A stretch of DNA of 64,000 bases from Janthinobacterium sp. PAMC25594. GTDB lineage: Bacteria; Pseudomonadota; Gammaproteobacteria; Burkholderiales; Burkholderiaceae_D. The translations under genes and the position numbers were made by a program. The stretch's first letter is position 1; every line of letters starts with the position of its first letter. Positions 43,207-52,620 of the stretch are shown here, piece by piece. The notes below the pieces were generated by a model. It was not told the origin of the DNA. It worked only from the letters and a program-made list of their open reading frames with translations, and searched no databases. Where the stretch lies: contig NZ_CP080377.1 of the NCBI RefSeq assembly GCF_019443505.1, forward strand, positions 3,286,001 to 3,350,000, in the 5' to 3' direction.

Positions 43207-46200
43207 TCAATACATCTCGCGCAGGTAAATCACGGGGCCCGATCTGAGGATGCCAAAGACAACAACGCCCACCGTGCTGGCCAGATAGGGATGATTGCCC
43301 ACGGAAACGTCCACTCTGCCGGCCTTGCCGGTTCCGGGCGCCAGCAGGGTCAGGCGATTGGCCTGCGGCAACGCGCCTTGCACGACGGTATAGGCCAGGT
43401 CATCAGCGGCCAGCTTGCTGCAGTCCAGCGTTTTCTTGCAATTGACAAACACCACCTGCGACTTGTTGAACGCACTGATGCTGTCGAGCAGGTTCGTGAT
43501 CCATTTCGTGCCATTCCAGTACTGCACTTGCACGGCCAGTCGGACGGGCAGCAACTCGGAGCCATAGCCGTGGGCTACCTGCCATTGCCCCGACAGCACG
43601 GTCATCCGTGCCTCGTTCTGTATCAATGCCGAACTTGAGCTGACGACGGTGCCGCCGGGATACGTGCTGCTGGCGCGCAGCAGCACGTCGGTGGGCGCCA
43701 ACTTCACCGGAACGCCTGCCTTGCCCGGAAAACGGTAGGCGACCATGGGCGAGGCAACGCCCAGGGTGAATTTCACGGGCGCCACGCCGGTGACGGTGGT
43801 TTGCGCCTTGCTGCCATCGGTGAGGCGGCTGCTGCCATCAGGAGTGCTCGGCGGAAAGGAAATCGTGCCCGTGGCCGCATCCAGGCCTTCGAGCAACACG
43901 GGCGCCATGGCACTCGGATTGCGCTCGTCATAATTGGCCGTCGTCGCCCCCCCCAGGGCGCGCGCCGTCACGCGCACGCCTATCGCCTGCCCCGAGTAGG
44001 CGTAGCGGCCTTTTTCCCCATCGTTGGCGCAGGTCAGCGGCGCGGCGCACGGCGTGGCAATGCCGTCAGTAACTTTAGGCTGGTCAGCGTCCTTGTTTTT
44101 GATCAACTCCGTGATGAAGTGATGCGGGATGAACTGCACCTCCTCGCTCACGCGTGAGGGCTTGGGCAAGGTCAGCACGGCAGTGTTGGCCTCCAGGTAG
44201 CCCTTGGGATTGGCCAATTTGAAGGCGATGGTGATCGTTCCCACTTCCGGCCAGCTCAAGTCACTGCTGGCAACGCTGCCATTTTTGAAGACCACGCCAC
44301 CCTGAATGTCCGGCTTGGCTGGTTTGCTAATCTCGATCGTCGTCGGCTTTACCAGGCTGGCCAGCGTAGGCAGTGCAGTTTCTGACGGCTTTTCATTGCC
44401 GAAGTTCGGCGTCACGGCGCCCGCGCTATTGAGCGCGCTCATGCTGACCGTCACTGGCGCGCCTGCGCGCTGGGGGTTCGCGATGGCAACGACGCTGAAC
44501 GCGTCCGGCACGACGATGACATCGGCGCTGCCCGTCATGCTCAAGCCAGTGTCGCCGCTGGCGCTTGACCCCGTATAGGTCGCTTTCAAATTCACTTTTC
44601 CCACATCCGCGTAGGACATGGTGGCCTTGGCGACGCCCTTGTCATCGAACGCCAGGTTGACGCTCTTCCCCAGGGCACTGCAAGCACTGCTGTTATCAGC
44701 CGCCAGGGCGATGAAGGCGCCTGTGCCTTTGATGAAGACGGGCAAAGTGCCGCTGGCGGGATTGCTGTAGCCGCAAGCGAGCGTCAAGTCCTTGTTTTTA
44801 TTCGCAAACAGGGGCACGCAGGCTTGCTGGTCTCCGCTGGCCTGCACGGCGCTGATGCCAAACGACGGCTGCGTGGCCGAGACATGGTTGGTGGGCGTGA
44901 GCATCAATCCCGTCGCCGCGAACGCCATGTTGCAGCTATTGCTATTGTCCGAGCTGCGTTTGCACACCAGCGCGCCCGTGGTGCCGGGCACGCTGGTCAG
45001 GCTCAGGGTGGCCGTGCCGACCGTGTACTGGCGCACGCTGGCCGTTGCCACCCCGCTGCTGTCTATCGGCGTGGCCACGCCGCCGGGGCTGACGGTGACA
45101 TTCGCGCCGCCCGTGTACTTGGCGCTGCAGGCGGCATCCGCGCACGCCGTCACCGTCACGGTTTGCGGCGCGCACGTCAGGGCCGTGCCCGGATGGTCGA
45201 TCTGGAAATGGTGGGGCCCGGTGGGGGTGCCGGGGCCGCATTTCGGGAGGTTGACGCTGCCGGCAGGCCAGCCGCTGTTGTTGGTGACGCAGCTGCAAGG
45301 GTTGGACGGCGTGTACGCCTTGCAGGTAATGGTCTGCTGCACCCAGCCGTGATAGCCCAATGTAATGTGATCGACCAAGGCGTTGCCGGTAATGGTCGCT
45401 TCGGAATCCCCAAGGGTCACGTTTCCACCTTCTATATCGCCCTTGATGGTAGCTTTGTTCTCAATGACCAGAGTCTGGGATGCCTTGACATTGCCCGTCA
45501 CCACCAGGTCCGTCGACTTCAGCTGGATGGAAGGGGCAGTCAGGTTGCCCGTCACCTTGCTGGCGGACTCGATCAAGAGCGAGGTGCTGGCGGTGATGCT
45601 GCCATCAATAACGACAGCGGAAGCGGTAACGATGGTGGTACCGGTAATAGCCCCCGTGACATTCACTCTCGATGCGAGATTGATTGGCCCTGTCGAGCTA
45701 ATACCGTTGGTGACCTTGGCATCCGCCTCGATGCTCACGGAGCCGCCCTGGATAGCGCCATTCACGATCGAACTGGCAGAGATAGTGACGGCACCCGTGG
45801 CATTAAGATTGCCTGTCACGCTGATCGGACTGCCACCCAGCTTGATCGACGACGCGATGATATTGGCGACTATGTTTTGCCCGTTCTGCCCGCCTGCGAT
45901 AAAAGTGCCGCCATTGGCGATCATGCTACCGCCACTTATTTTTAACCTCGATGGCGGGTTGTCGCTGACATTGATATCTCCCTTGGCCGTCAGGGTCGCC
46001 GTGCCTCTCATCGTCAAGCCTTGGTTATACGTAATTGTCACTGGGCTGTTGACCGTCACACGGTAGCCGCTCTCAATGACCATGTCGTCATTCCATTGCA
46101 TCGACAAAGAGGCGCAGGTATATTCGACGCCGCTATTGCTGCAGTCCGTGACGGCGGCACCGTTAAAATTGAGCGTTCCGGCGCGGGCCAGGCCAGTACA

Positions 46201-46254
46201 CAGCGAAAATAGTAAAGCGGCAATGAAAATATATAGGCGCACGGTATTCGGCAA
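43207..46254 (-). CDS. MshQ-like DUF6701 surface protein
   Basis: 1015 residues. The frame begins at a TTG (46254); a GTG four codons later is an alternative and no ribosome site settles it. Signal peptide VRLYIFIAALLFSLCTGLARA. Residues ~60-300 are repetitive beta-helix sequence (GSVSIEADAKVTNGISSTG, ASTSLLIESASKVTGN). The C-terminal half matches the DUF6701/MshQ pattern: SVPGTTGALVCKRSSDNSNSC, YADVGKVNLKATYTGS, WPEVGTITIAFKLANP, SSRLTDGSKAQTTVTGV. MshQ belongs to MSHA pilus loci of Vibrio and relatives; no pilin, secretin or ATPase gene is near here. Divergent from a GlxA-type regulator. Confidence 0.82.
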   Translation of the reverse strand: MPNTVRLYIFIAALLFSLCTGLARAGTLNFNGAAVTDCSNSGVEYTCASLSMQWNDDMVIESGYRVTVNSPVTITYNQGLTMRGTATLTAKGDINVSDNPPSRLKISGGSMIANGGTFIAGGQNGQNIVANIIASSIKLGGSPISVTGNLNATGAVTISASSIVNGAIQGGSVSIEADAKVTNGISSTGPINLASRVNVTGAITGTTIVTASAVVIDGSITASTSLLIESASKVTGNLTAPSIQLKSTDLVVTGNVKASQTLVIENKATIKGDIEGGNVTLGDSEATITGNALVDHITLGYHGWVQQTITCKAYTPSNPCSCVTNNSGWPAGSVNLPKCGPGTPTGPHHFQIDHPGTALTCAPQTVTVTACADAACSAKYTGGANVTVSPGGVATPIDSSGVATASVRQYTVGTATLSLTSVPGTTGALVCKRSSDNSNSCNMAFAATGLMLTPTNHVSATQPSFGISAVQASGDQQACVPLFANKNKDLTLACGYSNPASGTLPVFIKGTGAFIALAADNSSACSALGKSVNLAFDDKGVAKATMSYADVGKVNLKATYTGSSASGDTGLSMTGSADVIVVPDAFSVVAIANPQRAGAPVTVSMSALNSAGAVTPNFGNEKPSETALPTLASLVKPTTIEISKPAKPDIQGGVVFKNGSVASSDLSWPEVGTITIAFKLANPKGYLEANTAVLTLPKPSRVSEEVQFIPHHFITELIKNKDADQPKVTDGIATPCAAPLTCANDGEKGRYAYSGQAIGVRVTARALGGATTANYDERNPSAMAPVLLEGLDAATGTISFPPSTPDGSSRLTDGSKAQTTVTGVAPVKFTLGVASPMVAYRFPGKAGVPVKLAPTDVLLRASSTYPGGTVVSSSSALIQNEARMTVLSGQWQVAHGYGSELLPVRLAVQVQYWNGTKWITNLLDSISAFNKSQVVFVNCKKTLDCSKLAADDLAYTVVQGALPQANRLTLLAPGTGKAGRVDVSVGNHPYLASTVGVVVFGILRSGPVIYLREMY

Positions 46255-46358
46255 TCTGATGAATGAGAGGACAAACGGTTGGTAGCGAATTTCATGCTAA
46301 TCTGCATGCCAAAACCGCAGTTGCATTATGGCACTATCTCATTTATCTGACTCATTGC

Positions 46359-47363
46359 ATGATCAAGCACAGCCCGCAAGAATTTCCATTACGTACCGTC
46401 GACATCATCGTCTACCCCGGCTTCAAGGCGCTGGAAGCCATCGGCGCCATGAAAGTGTTTGATTACGCCAATACCCATTTGCGCCTGCGCAATCTGCCCG
46501 GCGGCTACGACGTGCGCATCGCCTCGACAGCCATCGGCCCCGTCGAGTCCGACACCCTGATGTCGCTGCACGCCAGCAAGGCGCTCGATGTAAACCGCCT
46601 GCCCGACCTGGCCGTCATCGTCGGCTGCCACCACGTCGAACAAGTCTTGCAGGAGATTCCCGCCCTGGCCGCCTGGGTGGCCGAGGCGGCGCCGCGCATC
46701 GATACGCTGGCGGCGCTGTGCACGGGCTGCTTCTTCCTGGCCGAGGCCGGTGTGCTCGACGGCAAGAGCGCCGCCACACACTGGAGCGCCGTGGATAGCC
46801 TGCGCCAGCGCTATCCATTGATACAGGTCAATGCCGATGCGATTTTCGTGCGGGAAGGGAAATTCTGGACATCGGCCGGCGTGACGGCCGGCATCGACCT
46901 GGCGCTGGCCCTGGTGGAAGACGATTTCAGCCGCGATATCGCGCTGGAAGTGGCGCGCGACCTGGTGGTGTACCTGAAGCGGCCCGGCGGCCAGTCGCAG
47001 TTTTCCGTGCACCTGTCGAGCCAGATGACCACGCATCCGACCATCCGCCAGTTGCAGGGCTGGATCATGGAACACCTGGCCGAAGAGCTCACGGTGCCGC
47101 TGCTGGCAGCCAGGCTGGCCATGAGCGAGCGCAATTTTACGCGCGTGTTCCAGCGCGAAACGGGCAGCAGTCCTACGGAATTCATCGAGACGGCGCGCTT
47201 TGAAGTGGCGCGCCGCTTGCTGGAAGACAATGTGTCTTCCTTAAAACAGGTGGCCGTGCAGGCGGGCTTGCACAGCGAGGACAGGCTGCGTCGCCTGTTT
47301 CAAAAGAAACTCGCCATCACGCCGCGCGACTACCGCGAACGCTTTTCCAGCACGGCGCGCTAG
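46359..47363 (+). CDS. GlxA-type AraC family regulator with DJ-1/PfpI domain
   Basis: 334 residues from the ATG at 46359. The DJ-1/PfpI-like amidotransferase fold fills ~10-190: RTVDIIVYPGFKALEAIGAMKVF, RIDTLAALCTGCFFLAEAGVLDGKSAATHW, with LCTGCF at the nucleophile elbow. The C-terminal AraC pair is in LTVPLLAARLAMSERNFTRVFQRETG and SSLKQVAVQAGLHSEDRLRRLFQKKLAITPRDYRERF. The fused enzyme-like domain probably binds an effector. Lies divergent from the MshQ-like gene with 104 bases between, so that gene is the prime target candidate. Confidence 0.92.
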   Translation: MIKHSPQEFPLRTVDIIVYPGFKALEAIGAMKVFDYANTHLRLRNLPGGYDVRIASTAIGPVESDTLMSLHASKALDVNRLPDLAVIVGCHHVEQVLQEIPALAAWVAEAAPRIDTLAALCTGCFFLAEAGVLDGKSAATHWSAVDSLRQRYPLIQVNADAIFVREGKFWTSAGVTAGIDLALALVEDDFSRDIALEVARDLVVYLKRPGGQSQFSVHLSSQMTTHPTIRQLQGWIMEHLAEELTVPLLAARLAMSERNFTRVFQRETGSSPTEFIETARFEVARRLLEDNVSSLKQVAVQAGLHSEDRLRRLFQKKLAITPRDYRERFSSTAR

Positions 47364-47367
47364 GACG

Positions 47368-47601
47368 TCAGCGCGGCTTGCCGTGACGCACGTGGCGCGT
47401 GGCCAGTTGGCGGCTCTGCCGGGCCAGCGGTGTAAACACCAGCGCGCACAGCAGATAGGTGGCCAGCAGCGCCAGCCAGATGGCGGGCGTGGCGAGGCTG
47501 GTGGCATTGCTCCACCACAAGGCCAGCAGGGAAGACAGGGCCGCGCCGAGGAAGACGGGCAGCATGCGGCGCAAGGTGGCGAGGTAGGCAGTGGCAAACA
47601 T
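47368..47601 (-). CDS. Small two-helix membrane protein
   Basis: 77 residues from the ATG at 47601, preceded by GGAG. Two hydrophobic helices (LPVFLGAALSSLLALWW and IWLALLATYLLCALVFTPLA) and a basic C-terminal tail (RQLATRHVRHGKPR), which places both ends inside by the positive-inside rule. No family recognised. Convergent with the GlxA-type regulator, four bases apart. Confidence 0.65.
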   Translation of the reverse strand: MFATAYLATLRRMLPVFLGAALSSLLALWWSNATSLATPAIWLALLATYLLCALVFTPLARQSRQLATRHVRHGKPR

Positions 47602-47716
47602 GAACGGCTCCCAAAGCAAGGCGGATGCTTTCACACTAGCAGGGGCAGGCAGCGAAGTACAGCCTGTCGCCCTGCCCCGTCCGTCAAGTGTTGCGCAATG
47701 AGTACATGCGATACGA

Positions 47717-48823
47717 TTAGTACAACACCACGGAACGGATCGATTCGCCGCTCTTCATCAGGTCGAAACCTTCGTTGATGCGTTCGAGCGGCAAGCGGTG
47801 CGTGATCAGGTCGTCAATGTTGAGCTTGCCTTCCATGTACCAGTCGACGATTTTCGGCACGTCCGTGCGCCCGCGCGCGCCGCCGAAGGCCGAACCGCGC
47901 CATTCGCGCCCCGTCACCAGCTGGAACGGGCGCGTGGAAATTTCCTGCCCCGCCGCCGCCACGCCGATGATGAACGATTTGCCCCAGCCCTTGTGCGTGC
48001 ACTCGAGCGCCTGGCGCATCAGAGTGGTGTTGCCCACGCATTCGAACGAATAATCGGCGCCGCCGTCGGTCAGTTGCACGATGGCATCGACGACGTTTTC
48101 CACCTCGTTCGGGTTAATAAAATGCGTCATGCCGAACTTGCGCGCGATGGCCTGGCGCGCCGGATTGATGTCGATGCCGATGATCTTGTCGGCGCCGACC
48201 ATCTTGGCCGCCTGGATCACGTTCAGGCCGATGCCGCCCAGGCCGAACACGGCCACGTTGGCGCCCGCCTCGACCTTGGCGGAGAACAGCACCGCGCCCA
48301 CGCCCGTCGTCACGCCGCAGCCGATGTAGCACACCTTGTCGAACGGCGCATCTTCGCGAATCTTGGCCAGGGCGATTTCCGGCACGACGATGTAATTGGA
48401 AAAAGTGGACGTGCCCATGTAGTGGAACAGCGGCTGGCCATTCAGCGAGAAGCGGCTGGTCGCGTCCGGCATCAGGCCGCGGCCCTGCGTGGAGCGGATG
48501 GCCTGGCACAGGTTGGTCTTTTGCGACAGGCAGAACTTGCACTGGCGGCATTCCGGCGTGTACAGGGGGATGACGTGGTCATCCTTTTTCAGGGTCGTCA
48601 CGCCCGGGCCCACGTCGACGACGACGCCGGCGCCTTCGTGGCCGAGGATGGCGGGGAAGATGCCTTCCGGGTCGGCGCCCGACAGGGTGTAGTAATCGGT
48701 GTGGCAAATGCCCGTGGCTTTCAGCTCGACCAGCACTTCGCCGGCGCGCGGGCCGGCCAGGTCGACTTCTTCGATGGTCAACGGGGCGCCCGCCTTCCAG
48801 GCAATCGCGGCTTTGGTTTTCAT
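47717..48823 (-). CDS. frmA: S-(hydroxymethyl)glutathione dehydrogenase (class III ADH)
   Basis: 368 residues from the ATG at 48823 (AGGAAG upstream); the frame continues 75 codons further without support. Zinc-type medium-chain ADH: catalytic zinc Cys in GICHTD and His in LGHEGAG; structural zinc Cys set CRQCKFC...TNLC; NAD-binding GLGGIGLNVIQAAKM and GIDINPARQA; C-terminal SGESIRSVVLY. The class III hallmark GRGLMPDATSRFS separates it from other ADHs. Oxidises the formaldehyde-glutathione adduct. No frmR or frmB next to it, so regulated elsewhere. Confidence 0.95.
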   Translation of the reverse strand: MKTKAAIAWKAGAPLTIEEVDLAGPRAGEVLVELKATGICHTDYYTLSGADPEGIFPAILGHEGAGVVVDVGPGVTTLKKDDHVIPLYTPECRQCKFCLSQKTNLCQAIRSTQGRGLMPDATSRFSLNGQPLFHYMGTSTFSNYIVVPEIALAKIREDAPFDKVCYIGCGVTTGVGAVLFSAKVEAGANVAVFGLGGIGLNVIQAAKMVGADKIIGIDINPARQAIARKFGMTHFINPNEVENVVDAIVQLTDGGADYSFECVGNTTLMRQALECTHKGWGKSFIIGVAAAGQEISTRPFQLVTGREWRGSAFGGARGRTDVPKIVDWYMEGKLNIDDLITHRLPLERINEGFDLMKSGESIRSVVLY

Positions 48824-49035
48824 GGGTTTCTTCCTGCTCGGTTTCAGATGCGCCATTATCGGGCGCAGGCGGGCGAGACGCGGCAGCTGGCCCCGCGCTT
48901 GTCTGAAAACGCGGCGCATTTGTCCGATGCCGCCGCACGTTTGCGCCAGCTCAAACTTCCCGACACAAAGACGCGCATTCTTGGTGCAAGTCCCCCAATT
49001 GACCAGTCGTTGCGTCCTACCCGCAGGAGACTGAC

Positions 49036-50487
49036 ATGCGCCATCCATTTTTCCGCGTTCCCCTGCCCTGGCTGGCCCTGCTGCTGGCGTGCTGCCTGAC
49101 CCTGCTGGCCGCCTGCGGCGGCGGCCATCACCATCCTGCGCCCGACGCCGCCACGGGCAGCCTGGCCGTCACCATCAGCGGCTTGCCGGCCGGCGTGGCG
49201 GGCGCCGTCACGCTCACGGGCCCCGCGTCGTACAGCAAGATGCTGACGGCCAGCACCACGCTCACCGGTCTGGCGCCCGGCGCCTACGCCATCAGCGCCG
49301 CCAGCGTAGCGCAAGGCACGCAAACGCTGGCCCCCACACCCGTCACGCAGCAGGTGCAAGTCGATGCGGGGGCGACGGCCAGCGCCGGCGTCACCTATAC
49401 GGCCACGGCACCGCTGGCACTGGCCCTGCAAGAGGTGGCCAGCGGACTGGACGCCCCCATCTTCCTCACGGCGCCGCCAGGCGACAGCCGCCTGTTCATA
49501 GTCGAACGCCCCGGCCGTATCCGCGTGCTGCAGAACGGCAACCTGCTGGCCACGCCCTTCCTCGATGTCAGCCCGCTCACCACCACCAGCGGCGAGCGAG
49601 GCTTGCTATCCATGGCCTTCCATCCGCAGTACGCCAGCAACGGCTATTTCTTTATCTATTACACCAACCTGGCCGGCGACATCGTCATCGAGCGGCGGCA
49701 AGTGTCGGCGGGCAACGCCAACGTGGCCGATCCCCTGTCCGCCCTGACCATCCTCACGATACCCCACCCCACGTTCAGCAACCACTATGGCGGTCTGCTC
49801 AGCTTTGGGCCGGACGGCTATCTGTATGCGGGCACGGGCGACGGCGGCAGCGCGGGCGACCCGCCCGGCAATGCGCAAAACACGCAGGTACTGCTGGGCA
49901 AGCTGCTGCGCCTGGACGTCAACGCCAGCACAGTGGCCCAGCCGTATGCCATTCCGCCAGGCAACCCGTTTGCCGGCACGCCGGGCGGGCGCGCCGAAAT
50001 CTGGGCGTATGGCTTGCGCAACCCGTGGCGCTACGCCTTCGACGTGCCGGCCCAGCTGCTGTATATCGCCGACGTGGGCCAGGCCAATTGGGAAGAGGTC
50101 GACGTGCGTCCCGTGGGCCAGGCGGGCAACAACTATGGCTGGAACATCATGGAAGGATTGCATTGCTACAACAGCGCCAGTTGCAACCAGGCGGGGCTGG
50201 TCCTGCCCGCCATCGAATACGGCCACGATACGGCCGGCGGCTGCTCGATCACGGGCGGCTATGTGTACCGGGGCACGGCCCTGCCGGAACTGGCGGGGCA
50301 ATACCTGTATTCGGACTACTGCAGCGGCTGGCTGAAAAGCTTCAGCTACAGCAATGGCACGGCCTCCGCCGTGACGGACTGGGGCATCACCAACGTGGGC
50401 AATATCCTGTCGTTTGGCCAGGATGCGCAAAACGAGCTGTATATGCTGAGCGGCACGGGGAAGGTGTACAAGGTTGTACGTAAATAA
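49036..50487 (+). CDS. PQQ-type sugar (sorbosone/glucose) dehydrogenase lipoprotein
   Basis: 483 residues. Leader PLPWLALLLACCLTLLAAC with lipobox LLAAC, then GGGHHHH. Residues ~35-125 are an Ala/Thr/Gly-rich linker domain (TGSLAVTISGLPAGVAGAVTLTG) of the DUF4397/carboxypeptidase-like sort. The six-bladed propeller follows (~135-480): SGLDAPIFLTAPPGDSRLFIVERPGRIRV, ERGLLSMAFHPQY, NHYGGLLSFGPDGYLYAGTGDGG, WAYGLRNPWRYAFD, and DVGQANWEEVDV. These are the active-site loops of soluble glucose/sorbosone dehydrogenases that use PQQ. No pqq biosynthesis genes here. Confidence 0.9.
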   Translation: MRHPFFRVPLPWLALLLACCLTLLAACGGGHHHPAPDAATGSLAVTISGLPAGVAGAVTLTGPASYSKMLTASTTLTGLAPGAYAISAASVAQGTQTLAPTPVTQQVQVDAGATASAGVTYTATAPLALALQEVASGLDAPIFLTAPPGDSRLFIVERPGRIRVLQNGNLLATPFLDVSPLTTTSGERGLLSMAFHPQYASNGYFFIYYTNLAGDIVIERRQVSAGNANVADPLSALTILTIPHPTFSNHYGGLLSFGPDGYLYAGTGDGGSAGDPPGNAQNTQVLLGKLLRLDVNASTVAQPYAIPPGNPFAGTPGGRAEIWAYGLRNPWRYAFDVPAQLLYIADVGQANWEEVDVRPVGQAGNNYGWNIMEGLHCYNSASCNQAGLVLPAIEYGHDTAGGCSITGGYVYRGTALPELAGQYLYSDYCSGWLKSFSYSNGTASAVTDWGITNVGNILSFGQDAQNELYMLSGTGKVYKVVRK

Positions 50488-50520
50488 GCGTACGCAAGTA
50501 AGCGTACATAAGTAAGCGTG
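50484..50520. repeat. Short tandem repeat after the dehydrogenase gene
   Basis: Three copies of a 14-base unit AGTAAGCGTACATA with small changes; the first copy spans the stop codon of the dehydrogenase. Possibly slippage-derived. Confidence 0.55.
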
Positions 50521-50633
50521 GGCAGGCGGTCATGGCGACGCACGCGGCAGAGGGCGTTTTTCGACGGAACGCGGGGAACCGGCTAGAATGGGTTTTTCCC
50601 GTCGCGCCCCGCGCACCAGCCCAAGAGAACACC

Positions 50634-51077
50634 ATGGCCCGTTTGAAACTTGAATTTCCCGAAGACCAGTACTGCTATTCCTCGCAACTGACGGTACGCA
50701 CCACGGACATCAATGCCGGCAACCATCTCGGCAACGATTCCATGATTTCCATGATTTCCGAGGCGCGCGCCCGCTTCCTGTTTGAATTCGGCGTGCGCGA
50801 CATTGAAGCGGACGGCACCGGCATCATCGTCACCGACCTGGCCACCACCTACCGTGCCGAAGCCCATGCGCGCGACCAGTTGCTGTTCGAAGTGGGCGTC
50901 ATGGATTTCAACAAGTATGGCGGCGACATCACCTTCCGCATCACGCGCCCGCGCGACAACATCCTGATCGCCATGGCCAAGTCCGGCTTTGTGTTTTTCA
51001 ACTACAAGCGCAGCCAGGTCGTCCCCATGCCGGAAGAGTTCGGCAGCAAGTTCCCGCAAGTGAACTGGATCGATTAA
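50634..51077 (+). CDS. Hotdog-fold acyl-CoA thioesterase
   Basis: 147 residues from the ATG at 50634 (AAGAG upstream). The motif LTVRTTDINAGNHLGNDSMISMISEARARFLFEFGV is the 4HBT hotdog signature, with Asn and Asp near the active site, followed by LATTYRAEAHARDQLLFEVGVMDFNKYGGDITFRI. The product thioesterases hydrolyse acyl-CoA. Cytosolic. The exact chain length cannot be deduced. Confidence 0.89.
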   Translation: MARLKLEFPEDQYCYSSQLTVRTTDINAGNHLGNDSMISMISEARARFLFEFGVRDIEADGTGIIVTDLATTYRAEAHARDQLLFEVGVMDFNKYGGDITFRITRPRDNILIAMAKSGFVFFNYKRSQVVPMPEEFGSKFPQVNWID

Positions 51078-51148
51078 GGGACAGATTAAGCGGCTCGCCT
51101 TGCCGCCATGCTGTATGCTTGCCAGGAAGACATTGAAACTGGAGCGGC

Positions 51149-51934
51149 ATGCAAGCAGCGATAACGGCAAGACTATGCCTGGCCCTGGCGTTGTCGGGCG
51201 TGTGGCAGACCGCCCTGGCCGCGCCGCAAACCGTCATCCTGTATGGCGACGATGACTATGCGCCGTACAGCTATGTGGAAAACGGCGTCTTCAAGGGCAT
51301 GTACGTCGATATGCTGCGCGCAGCCGCCACCAGCATGCCGGAGTATCGGCTGGACTTGCAGCCGCGCCCCTGGAAACGGGGACTCGACGCGCTGGAAAAA
51401 GGCCAGGTATTCGGTCTGTTCCCGCCCGGGCGCAAGACGGAGCGGCCGTACGTGCAACCGTATTCGGCCATGCTGTACCGCGAATCGGTGGTGCTGTTTT
51501 GCAATGACGCCGTCATGCGCACGCCGCGCACGCATTTTCCAGCGGACTTCACCGGCCTGACCATCGGCGTCAACACGGGTTTTTTGCTGTCGGAAAAATT
51601 GATGGTACCGGCCCGCCAGGGATTGCTGCATCTGGAAGCGGCCAAGGGCAACGATGCCAATCTGAAGAAACTGGCGCTGCGGCGCATCGATTGCTACGCC
51701 AGCGACCGCGGCGCGGCCCGCCACACGGCACGCCAGCTGCAAGGAGAACTAAGCGGCTACGGCTTTCAATTGCACGAAGTGCTGGAACTGTCGTCCGAAG
51801 CCACGTACATCGCCTACAGCGCACGCAATACGCCCGCCTACAAGGCCGATTTCATCGAGAAGATGAATGCGGCCTTGCTCGCCATGCGGCACAACGGCCA
51901 ACTGGCACGCATCGAAGAGGCTTACCTGCACTGA
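51149..51934 (+). CDS. Periplasmic solute-binding protein (family 3-like)
   Basis: 261 residues with signal peptide (ITARLCLALALSGVWQTALA). Mature sequence starts VILYGDDDYAPYSYVENGVFKGMYVDMLRAAA, the standard opening of extracellular solute-binding proteins family 3, followed by MPEYRLDLQPRPWKRGLDALEKGQ and LTIGVNTGFLLSEK. No transport permease or ATPase gene is adjacent, so it may be an orphan sensor-type binding protein. Convergent with a DUF3016 gene, one base apart. Confidence 0.87.
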   Translation: MQAAITARLCLALALSGVWQTALAAPQTVILYGDDDYAPYSYVENGVFKGMYVDMLRAAATSMPEYRLDLQPRPWKRGLDALEKGQVFGLFPPGRKTERPYVQPYSAMLYRESVVLFCNDAVMRTPRTHFPADFTGLTIGVNTGFLLSEKLMVPARQGLLHLEAAKGNDANLKKLALRRIDCYASDRGAARHTARQLQGELSGYGFQLHEVLELSSEATYIAYSARNTPAYKADFIEKMNAALLAMRHNGQLARIEEAYLH

Positions 51935-51935
51935 A

Positions 51936-52478
51936 TTACCGGCGCTGCACTTCGCGCGGCTGCAAGCTCATGACGGGACTGCTGCGGCCCTGGGGCTTGA
52001 CGCCGAAGGTATTCTTGAACCAGTCGTCGATCATGCGCTTTTCATAGCGCAAGGCATCGTTGCTGGAATAACGATTGATATGCTGCAAATAGGACATGTC
52101 GGACAGATAAGCGTTGCCGCTGGCAATGACCTTGCCATGCTGCTCGAGCGTATAGCGCAAGCGCAGACGGGGCCAGTCAGCACGGCCCGTCATCACGCGC
52201 ACATCGAAGGCGCCGCGCCGTGCCGGGTCTTCGCGTCCTGCCAGGTCGACATCGGTGATCTCGATCCTGAGGTCCTGGCCGTGCGGCAAGCTCTTGCCCA
52301 GCCAGCTGAAGTGATTCGCCAGGCCCGCCAGCACCTGTTCCCGGTCGCGCGAGCTGAACGGAACATCGGAATAGTCATCGGGTTTGTCGAACGTCACTTG
52401 CACGCCCGCCCAGGCGCTGCTGCCGGCGGCCAGCGCCAATGCGGCCAGCCATGTTTTCGCCATCTTGGAAATACGCAT
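51936..52478 (-). CDS. DUF3016 family exported protein (copy 1)
   Basis: 180 residues from the ATG at 52478; AAAGGA lies six bases upstream, too close to the alternative ATG at 52484. Signal peptide to SAWA-GV. Then VQVTFDKPDDYSDVPFSSRDREQVLAGLANHF, DLRIEITDVDLAGREDP, and RADWPRLRLRYTLEQHGKVIASGNAYLSDMSYL, the DUF3016 pattern. It is a close paralogue of the next gene and differs by a longer C-terminus (GRSSPVMSLQPREVQRR). Periplasmic, function unknown. Confidence 0.87.
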   Translation of the reverse strand: MRISKMAKTWLAALALAAGSSAWAGVQVTFDKPDDYSDVPFSSRDREQVLAGLANHFSWLGKSLPHGQDLRIEITDVDLAGREDPARRGAFDVRVMTGRADWPRLRLRYTLEQHGKVIASGNAYLSDMSYLQHINRYSSNDALRYEKRMIDDWFKNTFGVKPQGRSSPVMSLQPREVQRR

Positions 52479-52620
52479 GTGCATTCCTTTCAGAAAAGTC
52501 ACGGCCAGGCAGCAACTGCCTGATCCCGTTTGACTATAGCCGGAAGTGAAAATTTCCGTAGCGCAATACGTTTCGCGCGGCGGCACGCGCAGCGGCAAGC
52601 CGCCTGACGGGCTGCGCCCC

